64,000 bases of DNA. Source: Streptomyces africanus. GTDB taxonomy: Bacteria; Actinomycetota; Actinomycetes; Streptomycetales; Streptomycetaceae. The notes below the pieces were generated by a model. The model was not told where the DNA came from, did no database searches, and saw only the letters and a list, made by a program, of their open reading frames with translations. The position numbers and the translations under genes were made by a program. The stretch spans positions 49,838-113,837 of the forward strand of contig NZ_MUKA01000001.1 in the NCBI RefSeq assembly GCF_002150735.1. Reading direction: 5' to 3'. Each line of letters begins with the position of its first letter. Position 1 is the stretch's first letter. Below are positions 26,193 to 36,100 of this stretch, piece by piece.

Positions 26193-27391
26193 AGGACATC
26201 TACATCGTCGACGCCGTCCGTACCCCGATCGGCAAGTACAACGGATCCCTCGCATCCGTACGCCCCGACGACCTGGCCGCCCACGTGATCCGTGAACTCC
26301 TCACCCGTACACCGAACTTGGATCCTCAACGGATCGGCGACGTGTACTTCGGCAACGCCAACGGCGCCGGCGAGGAGAACCGCAATGTCGGCCGCATGGC
26401 GGGGCTGCTGGCCGGACTGCCCACGTCCGTGCCCGGCGTGACGGTGAACCGGCTGTGCGCCTCCGGCCTCGAGGCCGTCATCCAAGCCGCGCGGGCCATC
26501 GCACTCGGCGACGTCTCCATTGCCCTGGCTGGCGGCGTCGAGTCGATGACCCGCGCCCCCTACGTCCTGCCCAAGAGCGAGCGCCCTTTCCCCGCGGGGC
26601 ACGCGGAGCTGTACTCCACCACGCTCGGCTGGCGGATGGTGAACCCGAGGATGGAGCCGCAGTGGACCGTCCCACTGGGGGAGTCGGCCGAACTCATCGC
26701 CGACAAGCACGGGATCTCCCGGGAGCAGCAGGACGCGTTCGCGCTCTCCTCGCACCAGAAGGCCGCCGCCGCACAGGAGAACGGCCTGCTCGACGCGGAG
26801 ATCGTCCCTGTGACCATCGAACGGCCCAAGAGTGCCCCCGTGGTCTTCGACCGTGACGAATGCGTACGCCCCGACGCCTCACCGGAGGCCATGGCCAAGC
26901 TGAAGCCGTCCTTCCGTAAAAGCGGTGGCACCGTCACAGCGGGCAACGCGTCTCCACTCAACGACGGCGCCGCGGCCCTGCTCCTGGCCGACGACGAGGG
27001 CCTGAAAGCACTCGGAAGCGAACCGCTGGTCCGGGTATCCACGTCGGGCGTTGCCGCAGTCGACCCGCACTACTTCGGTCTGGCACCCGTGGAGGCAGTC
27101 CACCGCGCGCTGGCCAAGGCGGGCAAGAGCTTCGCCGATCTGACCACTCTCGAACTCAACGAGGCCTTCGCCGCCCAAGTGCTCGGCTGCCTCGCCGAAT
27201 GGCCCGAGCTCGACCCCGCGATCCTCAACCGGCACGGCGGTGCCATCGCCCTGGGCCACCCGTTGGGCGCGTCCGGCGCTCGCCTGGTCGGGACCGTAGC
27301 CCATCAGCTGAAGGCAGCCGGGTCAGGCACCGGCGTGGCAACCCTGTGCATCGGCGTCGGCCAGGGCCTCGCCCTCGTGTTGGAGCGCTGA
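26189..27391 (+). CDS. pcaF: 3-oxoadipyl-CoA thiolase (acetyl-CoA acyltransferase)
   Basis: A 400-residue thiolase that cleaves 3-oxoadipyl-CoA to succinyl-CoA plus acetyl-CoA. It has Cys90 in [12 protein letters not shown] (nucleophile), [11 protein letters not shown] (His) and [12 protein letters not shown] (second Cys, acid/base). The GTG at 26189 starts inside the stop of subunit B (4-bp overlap), and the [21 protein letters not shown]-terminus is standard, so the frame upstream of it is not part of the gene. It completes the hydroxyquinol-to-TCA-cycle route. The 3' end is followed by a direct-repeat copy. Confidence 0.92.
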   Translation: MKDIYIVDAVRTPIGKYNGSLASVRPDDLAAHVIRELLTRTPNLDPQRIGDVYFGNANGAGEENRNVGRMAGLLAGLPTSVPGVTVNRLCASGLEAVIQAARAIALGDVSIALAGGVESMTRAPYVLPKSERPFPAGHAELYSTTLGWRMVNPRMEPQWTVPLGESAELIADKHGISREQQDAFALSSHQKAAAAQENGLLDAEIVPVTIERPKSAPVVFDRDECVRPDASPEAMAKLKPSFRKSGGTVTAGNASPLNDGAAALLLADDEGLKALGSEPLVRVSTSGVAAVDPHYFGLAPVEAVHRALAKAGKSFADLTTLELNEAFAAQVLGCLAEWPELDPAILNRHGGAIALGHPLGASGARLVGTVAHQLKAAGSGTGVATLCIGVGQGLALVLER

Positions 27392-27445
27392 GCAGCTCGC
27401 GAAGGGCACCCAGCTACACGACGTCGGGGCGCTCCGCGAAATGAA

Positions 27446-27477
27446 GTCGCCGCCGACCCGGCGGACTGAGCAAGCGA
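27446..27477. repeat. 32-bp direct repeat, right copy
   Basis: Matches 1589-1620 at 30 of 32 positions in direct orientation. It lies about 55 bp after the thiolase stop, before a CoA-transferase gene. Confidence 0.55.
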
Positions 27478-27580
27478 CAACGCGGCCCTGCGTGAGGGGG
27501 CAACCGCCCAGGTCAGCGCGGTGCCCAGAGATATCACCCCGGGGCCCTTCCCGATGGGCGGTCAGTGCCATAGTGCGGGT

Positions 27581-28969
27581 ATGCGCTGTCTCATCTCCGC
27601 AGCCACGTCGCAGGCTTGGGCGGCACTGGGTGCCGATGCCTCTCTGCTCGACAGGGTGTCCTACGGCGGCCCGTCCGGAGGACTGCCGGCGCGGCTGCCC
27701 GTGATGGAGCTGGCGCGCGCCACCGTCGCGGTGTGCTCGCTCGCGGCCGCCGAGCTCACTTCCGTACGCACGGGGCGGGCCGTGCCCAGGGTGCGGGTCG
27801 ACGACGAGTCGGTCGCGACGGCGTTCCTCAGCGACCGGCTGGTGCGGGTCGACGGGCAAGCGTGGCCGACCTTCGCGCCGCTGTCCCGGTTCTGGCGGTC
27901 GGCCGATGGATGGGTCCGTACCCACGCCAACTACCCGCACCACCGGGCCCGGTTGCACGCCGCTCTCGGAGTGCCGGGGGACGCCGGCGAGGAGACGGTG
28001 GATGCGGTGGCCGAGGCGATCGCGGGGCGTACCGCGCTTGAGGTGGAGGAGGCCGTCTACGCGGCGGGCGGTCTGGCCGTCGCGGCACGCGGCCCCGAGG
28101 AATGGGCCAAGAGCGAACAGGGGGCGCTGGTCGCGGGGCAGCCGCTGCTGACGACTTCGCGCGTCGACGACGCCCCGGACCGGGTGCTCGGTGACGCCGC
28201 GCTGCCCTGCTCGGGGCTGCGCGTCCTGGATCTGACGCGGGTGCTCGCCGGGCCGGTCGCCACCCGAACGCTGGCGCTGCTCGGCGCGGACGTGCTGCGG
28301 ATCGACGCCCCGCAGCTGCCGGAGAGTCAGGAGGCCCACAACGACACGGGGATGGGGAAACGCTCGACGACCCTGGACCTGGGTGACGCCACCGGCCGCC
28401 GGGTCTTCGAGGAACTGCTCGACGAGGCGGACGTAGTCGTCACCGGTTACCGGCCGGGCGCGCTGGACCGGTTCGGGCTGACGCCCGAGGCGCTCGCCGG
28501 GCGCTGTCCGGGTCTCGTGATCGCCCAGCTGTCCGCGTGGGGCCGTTACGGGCCGTGGCACGAGCGGCGGGGCTTCGACAGCCTGGTCCAGGTGGCCACC
28601 GGCATCGCCGAACTGGAGGGCTCGCCGGACTCGCCCGGCGCGCTGCCTGCCCAGGCGCTCGACCACGGCACCGGCTATCTGCTGGCGGCCGGGGTGCTGC
28701 GCGCGCTCACCGAGCAGCACCGCACGGGCGGCACCTGGCTGGTCCGCCTGGCCCTGACGCAGACCGCGCACTGGCTGGTCCACGACCTGGTCTCCGCTCC
28801 GGGCGAGGACGACGGGTTTGACGCCGGGCGCCGGCTGACGGAGATCGACAGTCCCATGGGCCGGCTGCGGCACGCGCTGCCGCCGGTGTCGTACGAGGGA
28901 GGCCCGGTGAACTGGGCACGCCCGCCGGGCCTGTGGGGCACGGACGCCCCGGTCTGGGTCGGCGCCTGA
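27581..28969 (+). CDS. Family III CoA-transferase (CaiB/BaiF), double-domain type
   Basis: A 462-463-residue CaiB/BaiF-type protein with two halves. The C-terminal half (residues about 205-420) has the diagnostic blocks CSGLRVLDLTRVLAGPVATR, LGADVLRIDAPQL, DTGMGKRSTTLDL, DEADVVVTGYRPGALDRFGL and GFDSLVQVATGIAELEG (the Asp region). The N-terminal half (about 1-190) resembles a second, degenerate CoA-transferase domain. Such double proteins handle CoA exchange on acyl or aromatic acids. Start ATG 27581 lacks a strong ribosome binding site and an in-frame ATG at 27521 is possible. The substrate is unknown; its closeness to the aromatic operon is suggestive only. Confidence 0.78.
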   Translation: MRCLISAATSQAWAALGADASLLDRVSYGGPSGGLPARLPVMELARATVAVCSLAAAELTSVRTGRAVPRVRVDDESVATAFLSDRLVRVDGQAWPTFAPLSRFWRSADGWVRTHANYPHHRARLHAALGVPGDAGEETVDAVAEAIAGRTALEVEEAVYAAGGLAVAARGPEEWAKSEQGALVAGQPLLTTSRVDDAPDRVLGDAALPCSGLRVLDLTRVLAGPVATRTLALLGADVLRIDAPQLPESQEAHNDTGMGKRSTTLDLGDATGRRVFEELLDEADVVVTGYRPGALDRFGLTPEALAGRCPGLVIAQLSAWGRYGPWHERRGFDSLVQVATGIAELEGSPDSPGALPAQALDHGTGYLLAAGVLRALTEQHRTGGTWLVRLALTQTAHWLVHDLVSAPGEDDGFDAGRRLTEIDSPMGRLRHALPPVSYEGGPVNWARPPGLWGTDAPVWVGA

Positions 28970-28986
28970 CGGCACCTGCTGACGCG

Positions 28987-29005
28987 CGACCGATGTGTTC
29001 GGTCG
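28987..29005. terminator. Small stem-loop after the CoA-transferase
   Basis: CGACCGA and TCGGTCG form a perfect 7-bp stem with a 5-nt loop 18 bp downstream of the CoA-transferase stop. A weak but plausible terminator. Confidence 0.45.
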
Positions 29006-29039
29006 ACCTTGTTGTGCGATGACCCGTCAGGGCGTGGCT

Positions 29040-29466
29040 GCCGGGAGCACGCGCGCCATCGCCGCCGAACGGGGGTGGCCCAGGCCACGGTGCACTACAC
29101 CTTCGGGACGAAAGAAGGGCTGTACCGCGCCGTGATGGAGCAGCTCACGGACGATCTTGTCCCCAGGTGAGGAAAGCCGCGCCGGAGAACGCGGGGTTCG
29201 AGGAGACGCTCGGCGCCCTGGCGGCGGCACCGTGGAGGACCGTGCGCGATCAGCCTGGCAGCCACCACCTGCTGACGGAGGCCGCCGTCCGCACGAGTCG
29301 CTCGCTCGCCCACCCGGCGGAGACCATCGCCCGGTTCTTCCTCGCCGGCTTCGACGGACTGACGAGCCAGCGCCTCTCCCTGCCCGATGAGGAATCCGAA
29401 CGAGTCTGCCTCCAGGCGCTTCTCTCCCCACCCTGGCCCTGGCCAACGGGCAGTTGGACCTGGTGA
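29040..29466 (+). pseudogene. TetR-family regulator, 5'-truncated and frameshifted
   Basis: Across two or three frames the plus strand reads STRAIAAERG, VAQATVHYTFGTKEGLYRAV, MEQLTDDLVP, then VRKAAPENAGFEETLGALAA and LPDEESERVCLQALL. This is the second helix onward of a TetR HTH plus its ligand-binding domain. Single-base losses occur near 29072, near 29162 and near the C-terminus. The N-terminus of the HTH is absent. It is convergent with an equally broken MFS gene, the usual TetR/efflux pair, so both were probably inactivated together. Confidence 0.6.
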
Positions 29467-29925
29467 CCGTGCCCGGCCGCCGACACCGCCCCGACTCCCA
29501 GGATCGCCGCGCCCACCAGGCTGGTGTGAGCCACCGCGTCCGCGAAGGACGAGCTGACGGCGTGCGCCAGCTGGTAGGCGCCGCCGGCGAGTTGGCCGGC
29601 CTGCTCCTGGCGATGCCGATCGCCCCGCCCAGTTCCTGCGCGGTGTCGTTGACCGCGCTGCCCACGCCCAGCTCCTCCTCAGGGAACGCACCCATGATCG
29701 CGTCCGTGCAGGGCGAGAGCGCCAGGCCGATCGCGAGCCCGAGCGCGATGAGGGCGCCACGAAATCGCCGTACGACGAGGACTTGTCGACCTGGGTGAGA
29801 AGCGCGAGGGACATCGTGCCGCCGGCCATACCCGTGACGATCGTCGCTTTCCTGCCGATGCGCGGGGTGAGGTAGGGGAGGCCGCGCGAGTCCCTGCGGG
29901 CAGGGGCGGGTGCGCGGAACGACAG
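29454..29925 (-). pseudogene. DHA2-type MFS exporter, C-terminal remnant
   Basis: Minus-strand frames give RIGRKATIVTGMAGGTMSLA, then IALGLAIGLALSPCTDAIMG, AFPEEELGVGSAVNDTAQEL and AHTSLVGAAILGVGAVSAAG. This corresponds to the last membrane segments of an EmrB/QacA-type drug exporter, broken by frameshifts near 29765 and 29600. The N-terminal two-thirds is missing. It ends facing the TetR remnant. Confidence 0.6.
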
Positions 29926-29930
29926 GCATG

Positions 29931-30506
29931 TCACTCCGTTGAACTGGAGTTTTTGCGCCGGTTGGCATGGAAGCGCGCCTTCTTCTGACGGTTCCCGCAC
30001 GTGTTCATGTCGCACCATTTGCGGGTGCGGCTTTGGCTGGTGTCGAAGAAGGCGGCTCGGCAGGTCGGCGATGCGCACAAGGCCAATTTCCCGTCCCGCT
30101 CGCCTGCGATGATGCTGATCGCGTCGGCGGCGATCACGCTGAGGGCGTCTTCCACACAGGAAGCCGAGCTGAGCTGCCATCGCCGCTCACCGTCGGGCGT
30201 CAGGATCGCCGCGGCCCGACCCTGAGCGCTGCAGTCGTTGATGACGTGGACAGCATCCGCGGGGAGAGCGTCCTGGAGCGCGGCCGCTGTCGCGGCGGCG
30301 TGAATCGACTCCCTCAGTTCCCGAGCGAGGTCGAGTTGGGCTGTGGTGCAGGAGTCCACGGCGAGGCCGTTCACTTCCAGCCAGTCCATGAGTCGCTGCG
30401 GCGTGGGAATGCGCTCCACCGCGTTGCCGTGACGCTCCGACAGGGTCCCCGTGAAGCTGGTCGCCAGCACGTTGCCGAGGCGGAAGTCAGGGAAGGCAGC
30501 ACGCAT
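29931..30506 (-). CDS. CGNR zinc-finger / ABATE-domain regulator
   Basis: A 191-residue protein with an N-terminal ABATE (stress-response ABC-type) domain (FRLGNVLATSFTGTLSERHG, about residues 8-130) and a C-terminal CGNR zinc ribbon (CASPTCRAAFFDTSQSRTRK, then WCDMNTCGNRQKKARFHANR). Proteins of this family are small DNA-binding regulators of stress or catabolic genes. It is divergent from the epoxide hydrolase, and the shared region has two near-identical inverted-repeat elements, one just upstream of this gene's start, so autoregulation plus control of the hydrolase is likely. Confidence 0.8.
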   Translation of the reverse strand: MRAAFPDFRLGNVLATSFTGTLSERHGNAVERIPTPQRLMDWLEVNGLAVDSCTTAQLDLARELRESIHAAATAAALQDALPADAVHVINDCSAQGRAAAILTPDGERRWQLSSASCVEDALSVIAADAISIIAGERDGKLALCASPTCRAAFFDTSQSRTRKWCDMNTCGNRQKKARFHANRRKNSSSTE

Positions 30507-30508
30507 GG

Positions 30509-30525
30509 AACCAGCTTAGCCGGTT
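30509..30525. promoter_or_regulatory. Operator-like element, copy 1
   Basis: AACCAGCTTAGCCGGTT, an imperfect AACC/GGTT inverted repeat. It differs from the second copy at two positions and lies immediately upstream of the CGNR gene start. Confidence 0.55.
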
Positions 30526-30550
30526 GCAGCGTGGCACGGAGAACTGTTAG

Positions 30551-30567
30551 AACCGTCTTAGCCGGTT
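30551..30567. promoter_or_regulatory. Operator-like element, copy 2
   Basis: AACCGTCTTAGCCGGTT, exactly 42 bp from copy 1, which is close to four helical turns, so both face the same side of the DNA. AACCG and CGGTT form the arms. Confidence 0.55.
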
Positions 30568-30609
30568 CGCGGTAGGTCGTGGCCGGTTTCACGACGGCCA
30601 GGAGGTCTC

Positions 30610-31782
30610 ATGCCCCGTCCGACCAGCGATGTGCAAGCCTTTGAAGCCCACGCGACTGACGCCGACCTCGACGATCTGCGCGCGCGACTGGCCGCCGCGC
30701 GGCTTCCGGAGGCTGAGACGGTCCATCGCGCCGCGCCCGGCCCTCGCCGATGGGAACAGGGCGTTCCTCTCGCCGACCTCGTCGATGTCGTGAACTACTG
30801 GCGCACCGGGTACGACTGGCGGTCGTTCGAGGAGCGCCTCAACCGGATCGGTCAGTTCCGTACGACCGTCGATGGTCTGGGGATCCACTTCCTGCACCGC
30901 CGATCCGCGCGCGCGGATGCCACTCCCGTGATCTTGACGCACGGCTGGCCGGACAGCATTGCCCGGTTCATCGACGTAGTGGACGAGCTGGCAGATCCGA
31001 AAGACGCGGACGCGCCGGCGTTCCACGTCGTGGTCCCGTCGCTGCCAGGCTTTGGTTACAGCGACAAGCCGGCCACCACCGGGTGGGGAACCGAAAAGAT
31101 CGCGGCCGCATGGGTGGAACTGATGGAAAGGCTCGGCTACAGCACGTTCGTAGCCCACGGCGGCGACTGGGGAGGCAATATCACCACCGTTCTCGGTGGC
31201 AGGTTCCCGGCGCACGTTCTCGGTATCCACACGACGTTCGCGGAGGGACCGCCCGGGTTGACAACGGACGGCCTGACGGCGGTCGAGCGTCAGTGGATCG
31301 AGGAAACCCGCGATTTCTGGCGCTATCGCGCGGCGTACGCCAAGCAGCAGGCGACCCGACCGCAGACCATCGGCTACTCGCTCGTCGACTCACCGGTCGG
31401 GCTTCTTGCCTGGATCCTCGACAAGTTCGCCGAGTGGTCAGATACCGAGGACAGCCCATTCGAGAGGATTTCCAGAGACAGGGTTCTCGACGACGTCACC
31501 CTGTATTGGCTGACCCGGACCGGCGCTTCGGCGGCCCGCATCTACTACGAAAGCCACAACTCGCTGGACCCCGAACTTCGGGTCGACGTCCCGTCAGCAC
31601 TCACGATGTACCCCCGCGACGTCGAGAAGTGTCCGCGCCCCTGGGCGCAGGAGCGGTACCGGCAGATCGTCCGATGGAGGACGCCCGAAGCCGGGGGACA
31701 TTTCCCGTCGCTGGAGGTGCCCGAGTATTTCGTCAAGGACCTGCAAGAAGGCCTCGCGGCGGTGCTGGCCGCTCATCGGTGA
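30610..31782 (+). CDS. Epoxide hydrolase (EHN-domain alpha/beta hydrolase)
   Basis: A 390-residue epoxide hydrolase. The N-terminal EHN domain includes RARLAAARLPEAETV and VVNYWRTGYDWRSFEERLNR. The alpha/beta core has HGWPDS (oxyanion hole, residues 111-116), nucleophile Asp186 in AHGGDWGGNITT, and a C-terminal GGHFPSLEVPEYFVKDL with the base His. The cytoplasmic enzyme adds water to epoxides. It is divergent from the CGNR regulator with twin operator-like elements between them, which suggests induction by the epoxide or a related electrophile. The start is well placed after the AGGAGG-like GGCCAGGAGG. Confidence 0.88.
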   Translation: MPRPTSDVQAFEAHATDADLDDLRARLAAARLPEAETVHRAAPGPRRWEQGVPLADLVDVVNYWRTGYDWRSFEERLNRIGQFRTTVDGLGIHFLHRRSARADATPVILTHGWPDSIARFIDVVDELADPKDADAPAFHVVVPSLPGFGYSDKPATTGWGTEKIAAAWVELMERLGYSTFVAHGGDWGGNITTVLGGRFPAHVLGIHTTFAEGPPGLTTDGLTAVERQWIEETRDFWRYRAAYAKQQATRPQTIGYSLVDSPVGLLAWILDKFAEWSDTEDSPFERISRDRVLDDVTLYWLTRTGASAARIYYESHNSLDPELRVDVPSALTMYPRDVEKCPRPWAQERYRQIVRWRTPEAGGHFPSLEVPEYFVKDLQEGLAAVLAAHR

Positions 31783-31940
31783 ACGCGGCTCGGCGATCGG
31801 GCATTCGGTCACCGCCTGATCCGGCTCAAGGCGTTGCCCGACCCCCTGCCGGCGAAGCCTGCGCGAAAACCCGTTGGCGGACCACGGCGGCCACTGCTAA
31901 CGTCCCGAGGGCCGTGCGAGAGAACGAGGAGGTGGTACCC

Positions 31941-31994
31941 GTGAACGCAGTATCGACATGGGTGCTCCCCTCTGGGGTCACGGTCGGGCGATAG
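31941..31994 (+). CDS. Possible 17-codon leader ORF
   Basis: A GTG-started reading frame of 17 codons ending at TAG 31992 is preceded by a strong GAGGAGGTGG ribosome binding site at 5-8 nt spacing. It lies 46 bp before the alpha/beta hydrolase gene. It may be a leader peptide, or the site may simply be chance. No similarity is recognised. Confidence 0.25.
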   Translation: MNAVSTWVLPSGVTVGR

Positions 31995-32039
31995 GTCGTC
32001 CGGGAGCGCCGATCACGAGCCCTCCCGAAAGGCACGACC

Positions 32040-32762
32040 ATGCACTTCACTTCCGAACAGCGCCTCGATGACGGCGTCCTCGAGCGCGAGTTCACCCTCG
32101 GCGAGATCCCCGGCACGCTGTGGACGTCTGGATCCGCACCTGCCCCGCTGGTCCTGATGGCCCACAACAACGGCCTGCCCAAGGCGGAACCCCGGCTGGT
32201 GGCCCGGGCCCGCTACACCGCGGCGCGCGGCTACGCGGTGGCCACCATCGACGCCGCCGGGTGCGGTGACCGGCCCCGTTCCGCCTCCGACGAGCAGGCC
32301 CGTGCCGACCTCCGGCGGGCGATGCAGGCCGGCGAGCCGGTCGACGAGATCTTGGAGTCCTTCATCGGCCCGCTGGTCGACAACGCGGTCCCGGAATGGC
32401 AGACCACTCTGGACGCCCTCCTTGAACTGCCAGAGATCGGCGGCCCGGTCGGGTACTCCGGGGGGTGGACCGCCCTCGGCATTCGGCTGGCGGTGGTCGA
32501 GCCGCGCATCGCGGCCGCAGGCTTCTTCGCCGGGGGGTACGTGCCCCGCGCCCAGCGCGAGGAGGCCCGGCAGGTCACCATTCCGCTGCTGTTCCTGCTG
32601 CAGTGGGACGACGAAGGGAACCCCCGGCAACGGGCCCTGGACCTGTTCGAGGCCTTCGGCAGCAAGGAGAAGACGCTGCACGCCAATCCGGGCGGGCACA
32701 CCGGCACCCCGTGGTTCGAGCTGGAGGACGGGTGCCGGTTCCTGGACCGACACCTGAAGTGA
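32040..32762 (+). CDS. Alpha/beta hydrolase (dienelactone-hydrolase-like)
   Basis: A 240-residue alpha/beta hydrolase. The nucleophile elbow is GYSGG with Ser140, after PLVLMAHNNGLP; the acid/base pair is probably in FLLQWDDEGNPRQ (Asp) and NPGGHTGTPWFE (His). The size and motif order resemble bacterial dienelactone-hydrolase-like carboxylesterases with unknown substrate. ATG 32040 has a usable AAAGG. It is preceded by a 258-bp gap and followed by a perfect 14-bp stem-loop. Confidence 0.75.
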   Translation: MHFTSEQRLDDGVLEREFTLGEIPGTLWTSGSAPAPLVLMAHNNGLPKAEPRLVARARYTAARGYAVATIDAAGCGDRPRSASDEQARADLRRAMQAGEPVDEILESFIGPLVDNAVPEWQTTLDALLELPEIGGPVGYSGGWTALGIRLAVVEPRIAAAGFFAGGYVPRAQREEARQVTIPLLFLLQWDDEGNPRQRALDLFEAFGSKEKTLHANPGGHTGTPWFELEDGCRFLDRHLK

Positions 32763-32811
32763 GGCCGGGCCGTCCGGCGGGCAGCAGACGGTAGGCCCTG
32801 TCGGCCAGGAT

Positions 32812-32852
32812 GCCGCCATCGAGGACAGGTCCCGGCCCTCCTCGATGGCGGC
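32812..32852. terminator. Strong stem-loop after the hydrolase
   Basis: GCCGCCATCGAGGA and TCCTCGATGGCGGC form a perfect 14-bp stem with a 13-nt loop, about 50 bp after the hydrolase stop. It separates that gene from the AfsR-like regulator. Confidence 0.7.
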
Positions 32853-33109
32853 GGCCGGCGGACGCACAACGTCCGCGGCTGATGAGAGGCGGCTGCCTCG
32901 GACATGCGTTGCCCGATCCGCGCAGCCCTCCACCCCCTCGGCCGCCACTGCGACCGGCTGCTCGATGCATCGCGGCCCCCGCCCGGCGGCAGCCGACAGA
33001 TGAGTGCCTCGGCCAGTGTGCGGCGCTGGTCGGGGGTCAGGCGCTCAGCCGACGGGCAGGTGGACGCTCGCGAGAGGGCGGTGGCGGCCGCCTTGGCTAA
33101 CCTGCACGC

Positions 33110-36100
33110 GTGACCACCGACCTCACCCTCCTGCCGCGTGTCGCCCATCGCGGACAGGAGATCACCGCGCCCCGGCTCCGCGGCCTCCTCGCGCTGCTCG
33201 CCGGTGACTTGCGCACGGGCTGCAGCACCGAGCGCCTGGTGGCGGGACTGTGGCCGGACGAGTTGCCGGAGCGGCCGGCGAAGGCGGTGCAGGTCCTGGT
33301 GTCCAGGGCGCGGGCGCAGCTGGGCGCCGACGTCATCGCCGGCACGCCGACCGGATACCGGCTCACCCTCGCCGAGGACCAGGTCGACAGCTCCGCCCTG
33401 CTGCTGCACGCCGCCGCGAGCGCGGACCGGGCCAGGGCCGGGGACCACGCGGGTTCGCTGGCCGCGGCCGAGGCCGGACTCGCCCTGTGGGAGGGCGCCC
33501 CTGACGGGGCGTACGACACCGACGACCCGGTAGCCGCGCTGCGCACCGACCGCGCCCCCGTCCGCGGCACTCTCATACGCGCGCGGGCGCTCGCGCTCGC
33601 CCGCCTCGGACGGCACGCGGAGGCGGCCGGGCCGCTGGCCATGGCCGCCGCGGAGCGTCCGCGCGACGAAGAGGTGCTCGTCGAGCTGCTGCGCTGCGAA
33701 GCGGCGACGGCCGGCCCGTCCGCCGCGCTGGCGCGGTACGAGGCCTACCGCCGTGAGCTGCGCGAGACACTCGGCACGGATCCGGGCGCCGGGCTCAAGG
33801 CCCTCCAGCGGGAGCTGCTGAGCGGCGAGGCGCCCGTGGCCAGGCACGGCGTGCCGCACGAGCCGAACCCGCTGCTCGGCCGGGACGACGACATCGCGGC
33901 GGTGCGGCGGCTGCTGCGCGCCTCGCGTGCCGTCACCGTGGTCGGCCCCGGCGGCCTCGGCAAGACCCGGCTCGCCCACGCCGTCAGCCGCCGGGCCGAG
34001 CAGCGCGTGGTGTACGTCGTGCCGCTCGCCGGCGTCACCGCCGACGCGGACGTGGCCGCGGAGGTGGCTTCCGCGCTCGGCGCGGGCGAGGGACGGCACG
34101 GCGCCGTGGGCGGCCACGCCTCGGCCGACCCGGTGTCCGGCATCCTCGGCGTGCTCGGCTCCGAGCCCGCTCTGCTGGTGCTGGACAACTGCGAGCAGGT
34201 CATCGAGGGTGCCGCCGGCCTCGTACGGGCCCTGGTGTCGTCCTCGAAGGACCTGCGGGTGCTCGCCACCAGCCGGGCCCCGTTGGGCCTCACGTCGGAG
34301 GCGGTGTACGCACTGCCGGAACTCCCTCTGGACACCTCGGTCGAGCTGTTCACGCAGCGGGCCCGGGCCGCCCGGCCCGGCGTGGAACTGCCGCCGGACG
34401 AGGTGTCCGAGCTGTGCCGCCACCTCGACGGGCTGCCGCTCGCCGTGGAGTTGGCCGCGGCGCGGGTGCGGGTGCTGTCGGTGCCGGAGATCGCCCGCCG
34501 CCTCGGCGACCGGTTCGCGCTGCTGCGCGGCGGGGCACGGGACGTGCCGGAGCGTCACCGCACCCTGCACGCGGTCGTGGACTGGAGCTGGAACCTGCTC
34601 GACGAGGAGGCCAGGGCGGCGATGCGCATGCTGTCCGTCTTCCCCGGTGGCTTCTCGGGCGAGGCGGCGGAGCAGGTGCTGGGCGAGGACGCGCTGTTCC
34701 TGCTGGAGCAGTTGGCCGACCAGTCGCTGCTCACCGTCGCCGACACCCCGGCCGGCGTGCGGTTCCGGATGCTGGAGACCGTACGGGAGTTCAGCGCGGC
34801 CCGGCGTGCGGAGGCGGGTGAGGAGACGGAGGCCGTCGGCCGGTTCCTCGCCTGGGCGCGTGGCTTCGGGGTCGCGTACCACGACTGGCTCTTCCGGTCC
34901 GAACCGCTGACCGCCTGGGAGCGGGTCAGGGCCGAGCAGGACAACCTCGTGCTGGCCCTGCGGCACGCCCTGGCCCGTACGGACGGCCCCACCACCGCCG
35001 CCCTCACCGCCGTCCTCGCCGCCCTGTGGTCCACCGGCTCCAACTACCCTCGCCTCACCGCCCTCGCCGCGGACACCGGCCCGCCGCTGTCGCACTACCG
35101 CCCCGAGCCCGAATACGCCGAAGTCGCCCGCGCCGCCGCGGTGTTGTCCACGACGAGCCTGTTCATGGGCTTCGGCCCGCACGTCGTACGCCAGCTCGTC
35201 ACGCTCCGGAGGCTGCCCCCGGCCCCGCCGGACACGCTGCTGCGGGCCATCGCGGTGGTGGTGAGCGCGATCCCGGAGATGCTGCCGCCCGACTACGACG
35301 TGCTGCACCGGCTCTGCCAGAGCGAACAGCCGCTGCTCGCCGGCATCGCGGAGGGCGTCGCCACGTACGTCTGGGAGGCGGAGCACGACATCGACCGCGC
35401 GCTCGCCTCCGCCCGGCGGATGATCGACGTACTGGCGCCGGTCGAGAATCCGTTCCTTCAGGTCATGGGGTACGCCCGGCTGAGCGAGCTGTGCTTGCAG
35501 ACGGAGCAGGGCGAGGCCGCGTACGGACACCTCAAGGCGGCGCTCCAGGCGTTGCCGCGGCTCGGCGACGACCACGACCTCATCGGCGTCCGCTGGGGCC
35601 TCGTCCTGGCCTGCCTGCAGCGCGGTGATCCCGACGAGGCCGAGTACTGGCTGCGGCAGGCCGAGGGCGCCCACACCGCGCAGCAGGAGGACTACAGCAT
35701 GGCCCTCCTCGGGCGCGCCGAGATCGCGCTCGCCCGCGGACTGACGGAGGTCGGGCTCGGTTTGTGGCGCAGCGCTGTGCAGCCGCTGGTCGCAGCCGAC
35801 TCGCTGCACGGCGGCGACCCCTTCTTCGACCGGTGGGTGCTGCAGGTCCTGGCGGTGGCGGTGACGGCGCACGCGCACGCCGGCCGTCTCGAACTGGTCG
35901 CGGAGCCGGTCGGCCGGCTGCGGCAGTGGCTGCGGACCCTCCTCTCCGGTCCGTCCGGCTCTCCCATGGAGCTCCCTGTGCTCGGGACGGTGCTGCACGC
36001 GCTCGGCATGGCGGGGCTCGCCTCCGGTGACGCCGGTGCCGTACGAATGATCGCGCTGGCCGAACGGCTCCGGGTGCTGCGCGACTTCCAGCCGACGATG

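Noticed and set aside
28982..29040. A tRNA- or riboswitch-like structure near the CoA-transferase end
   Set aside because: Only a simple 7-bp hairpin is visible; no cloverleaf or conserved riboswitch core.
32231..35998. A 1255-codon open frame on the minus strand
   Set aside because: It is the antisense shadow of the AfsR-like gene; the translation is low-complexity and Arg/Gly-rich with no domain.
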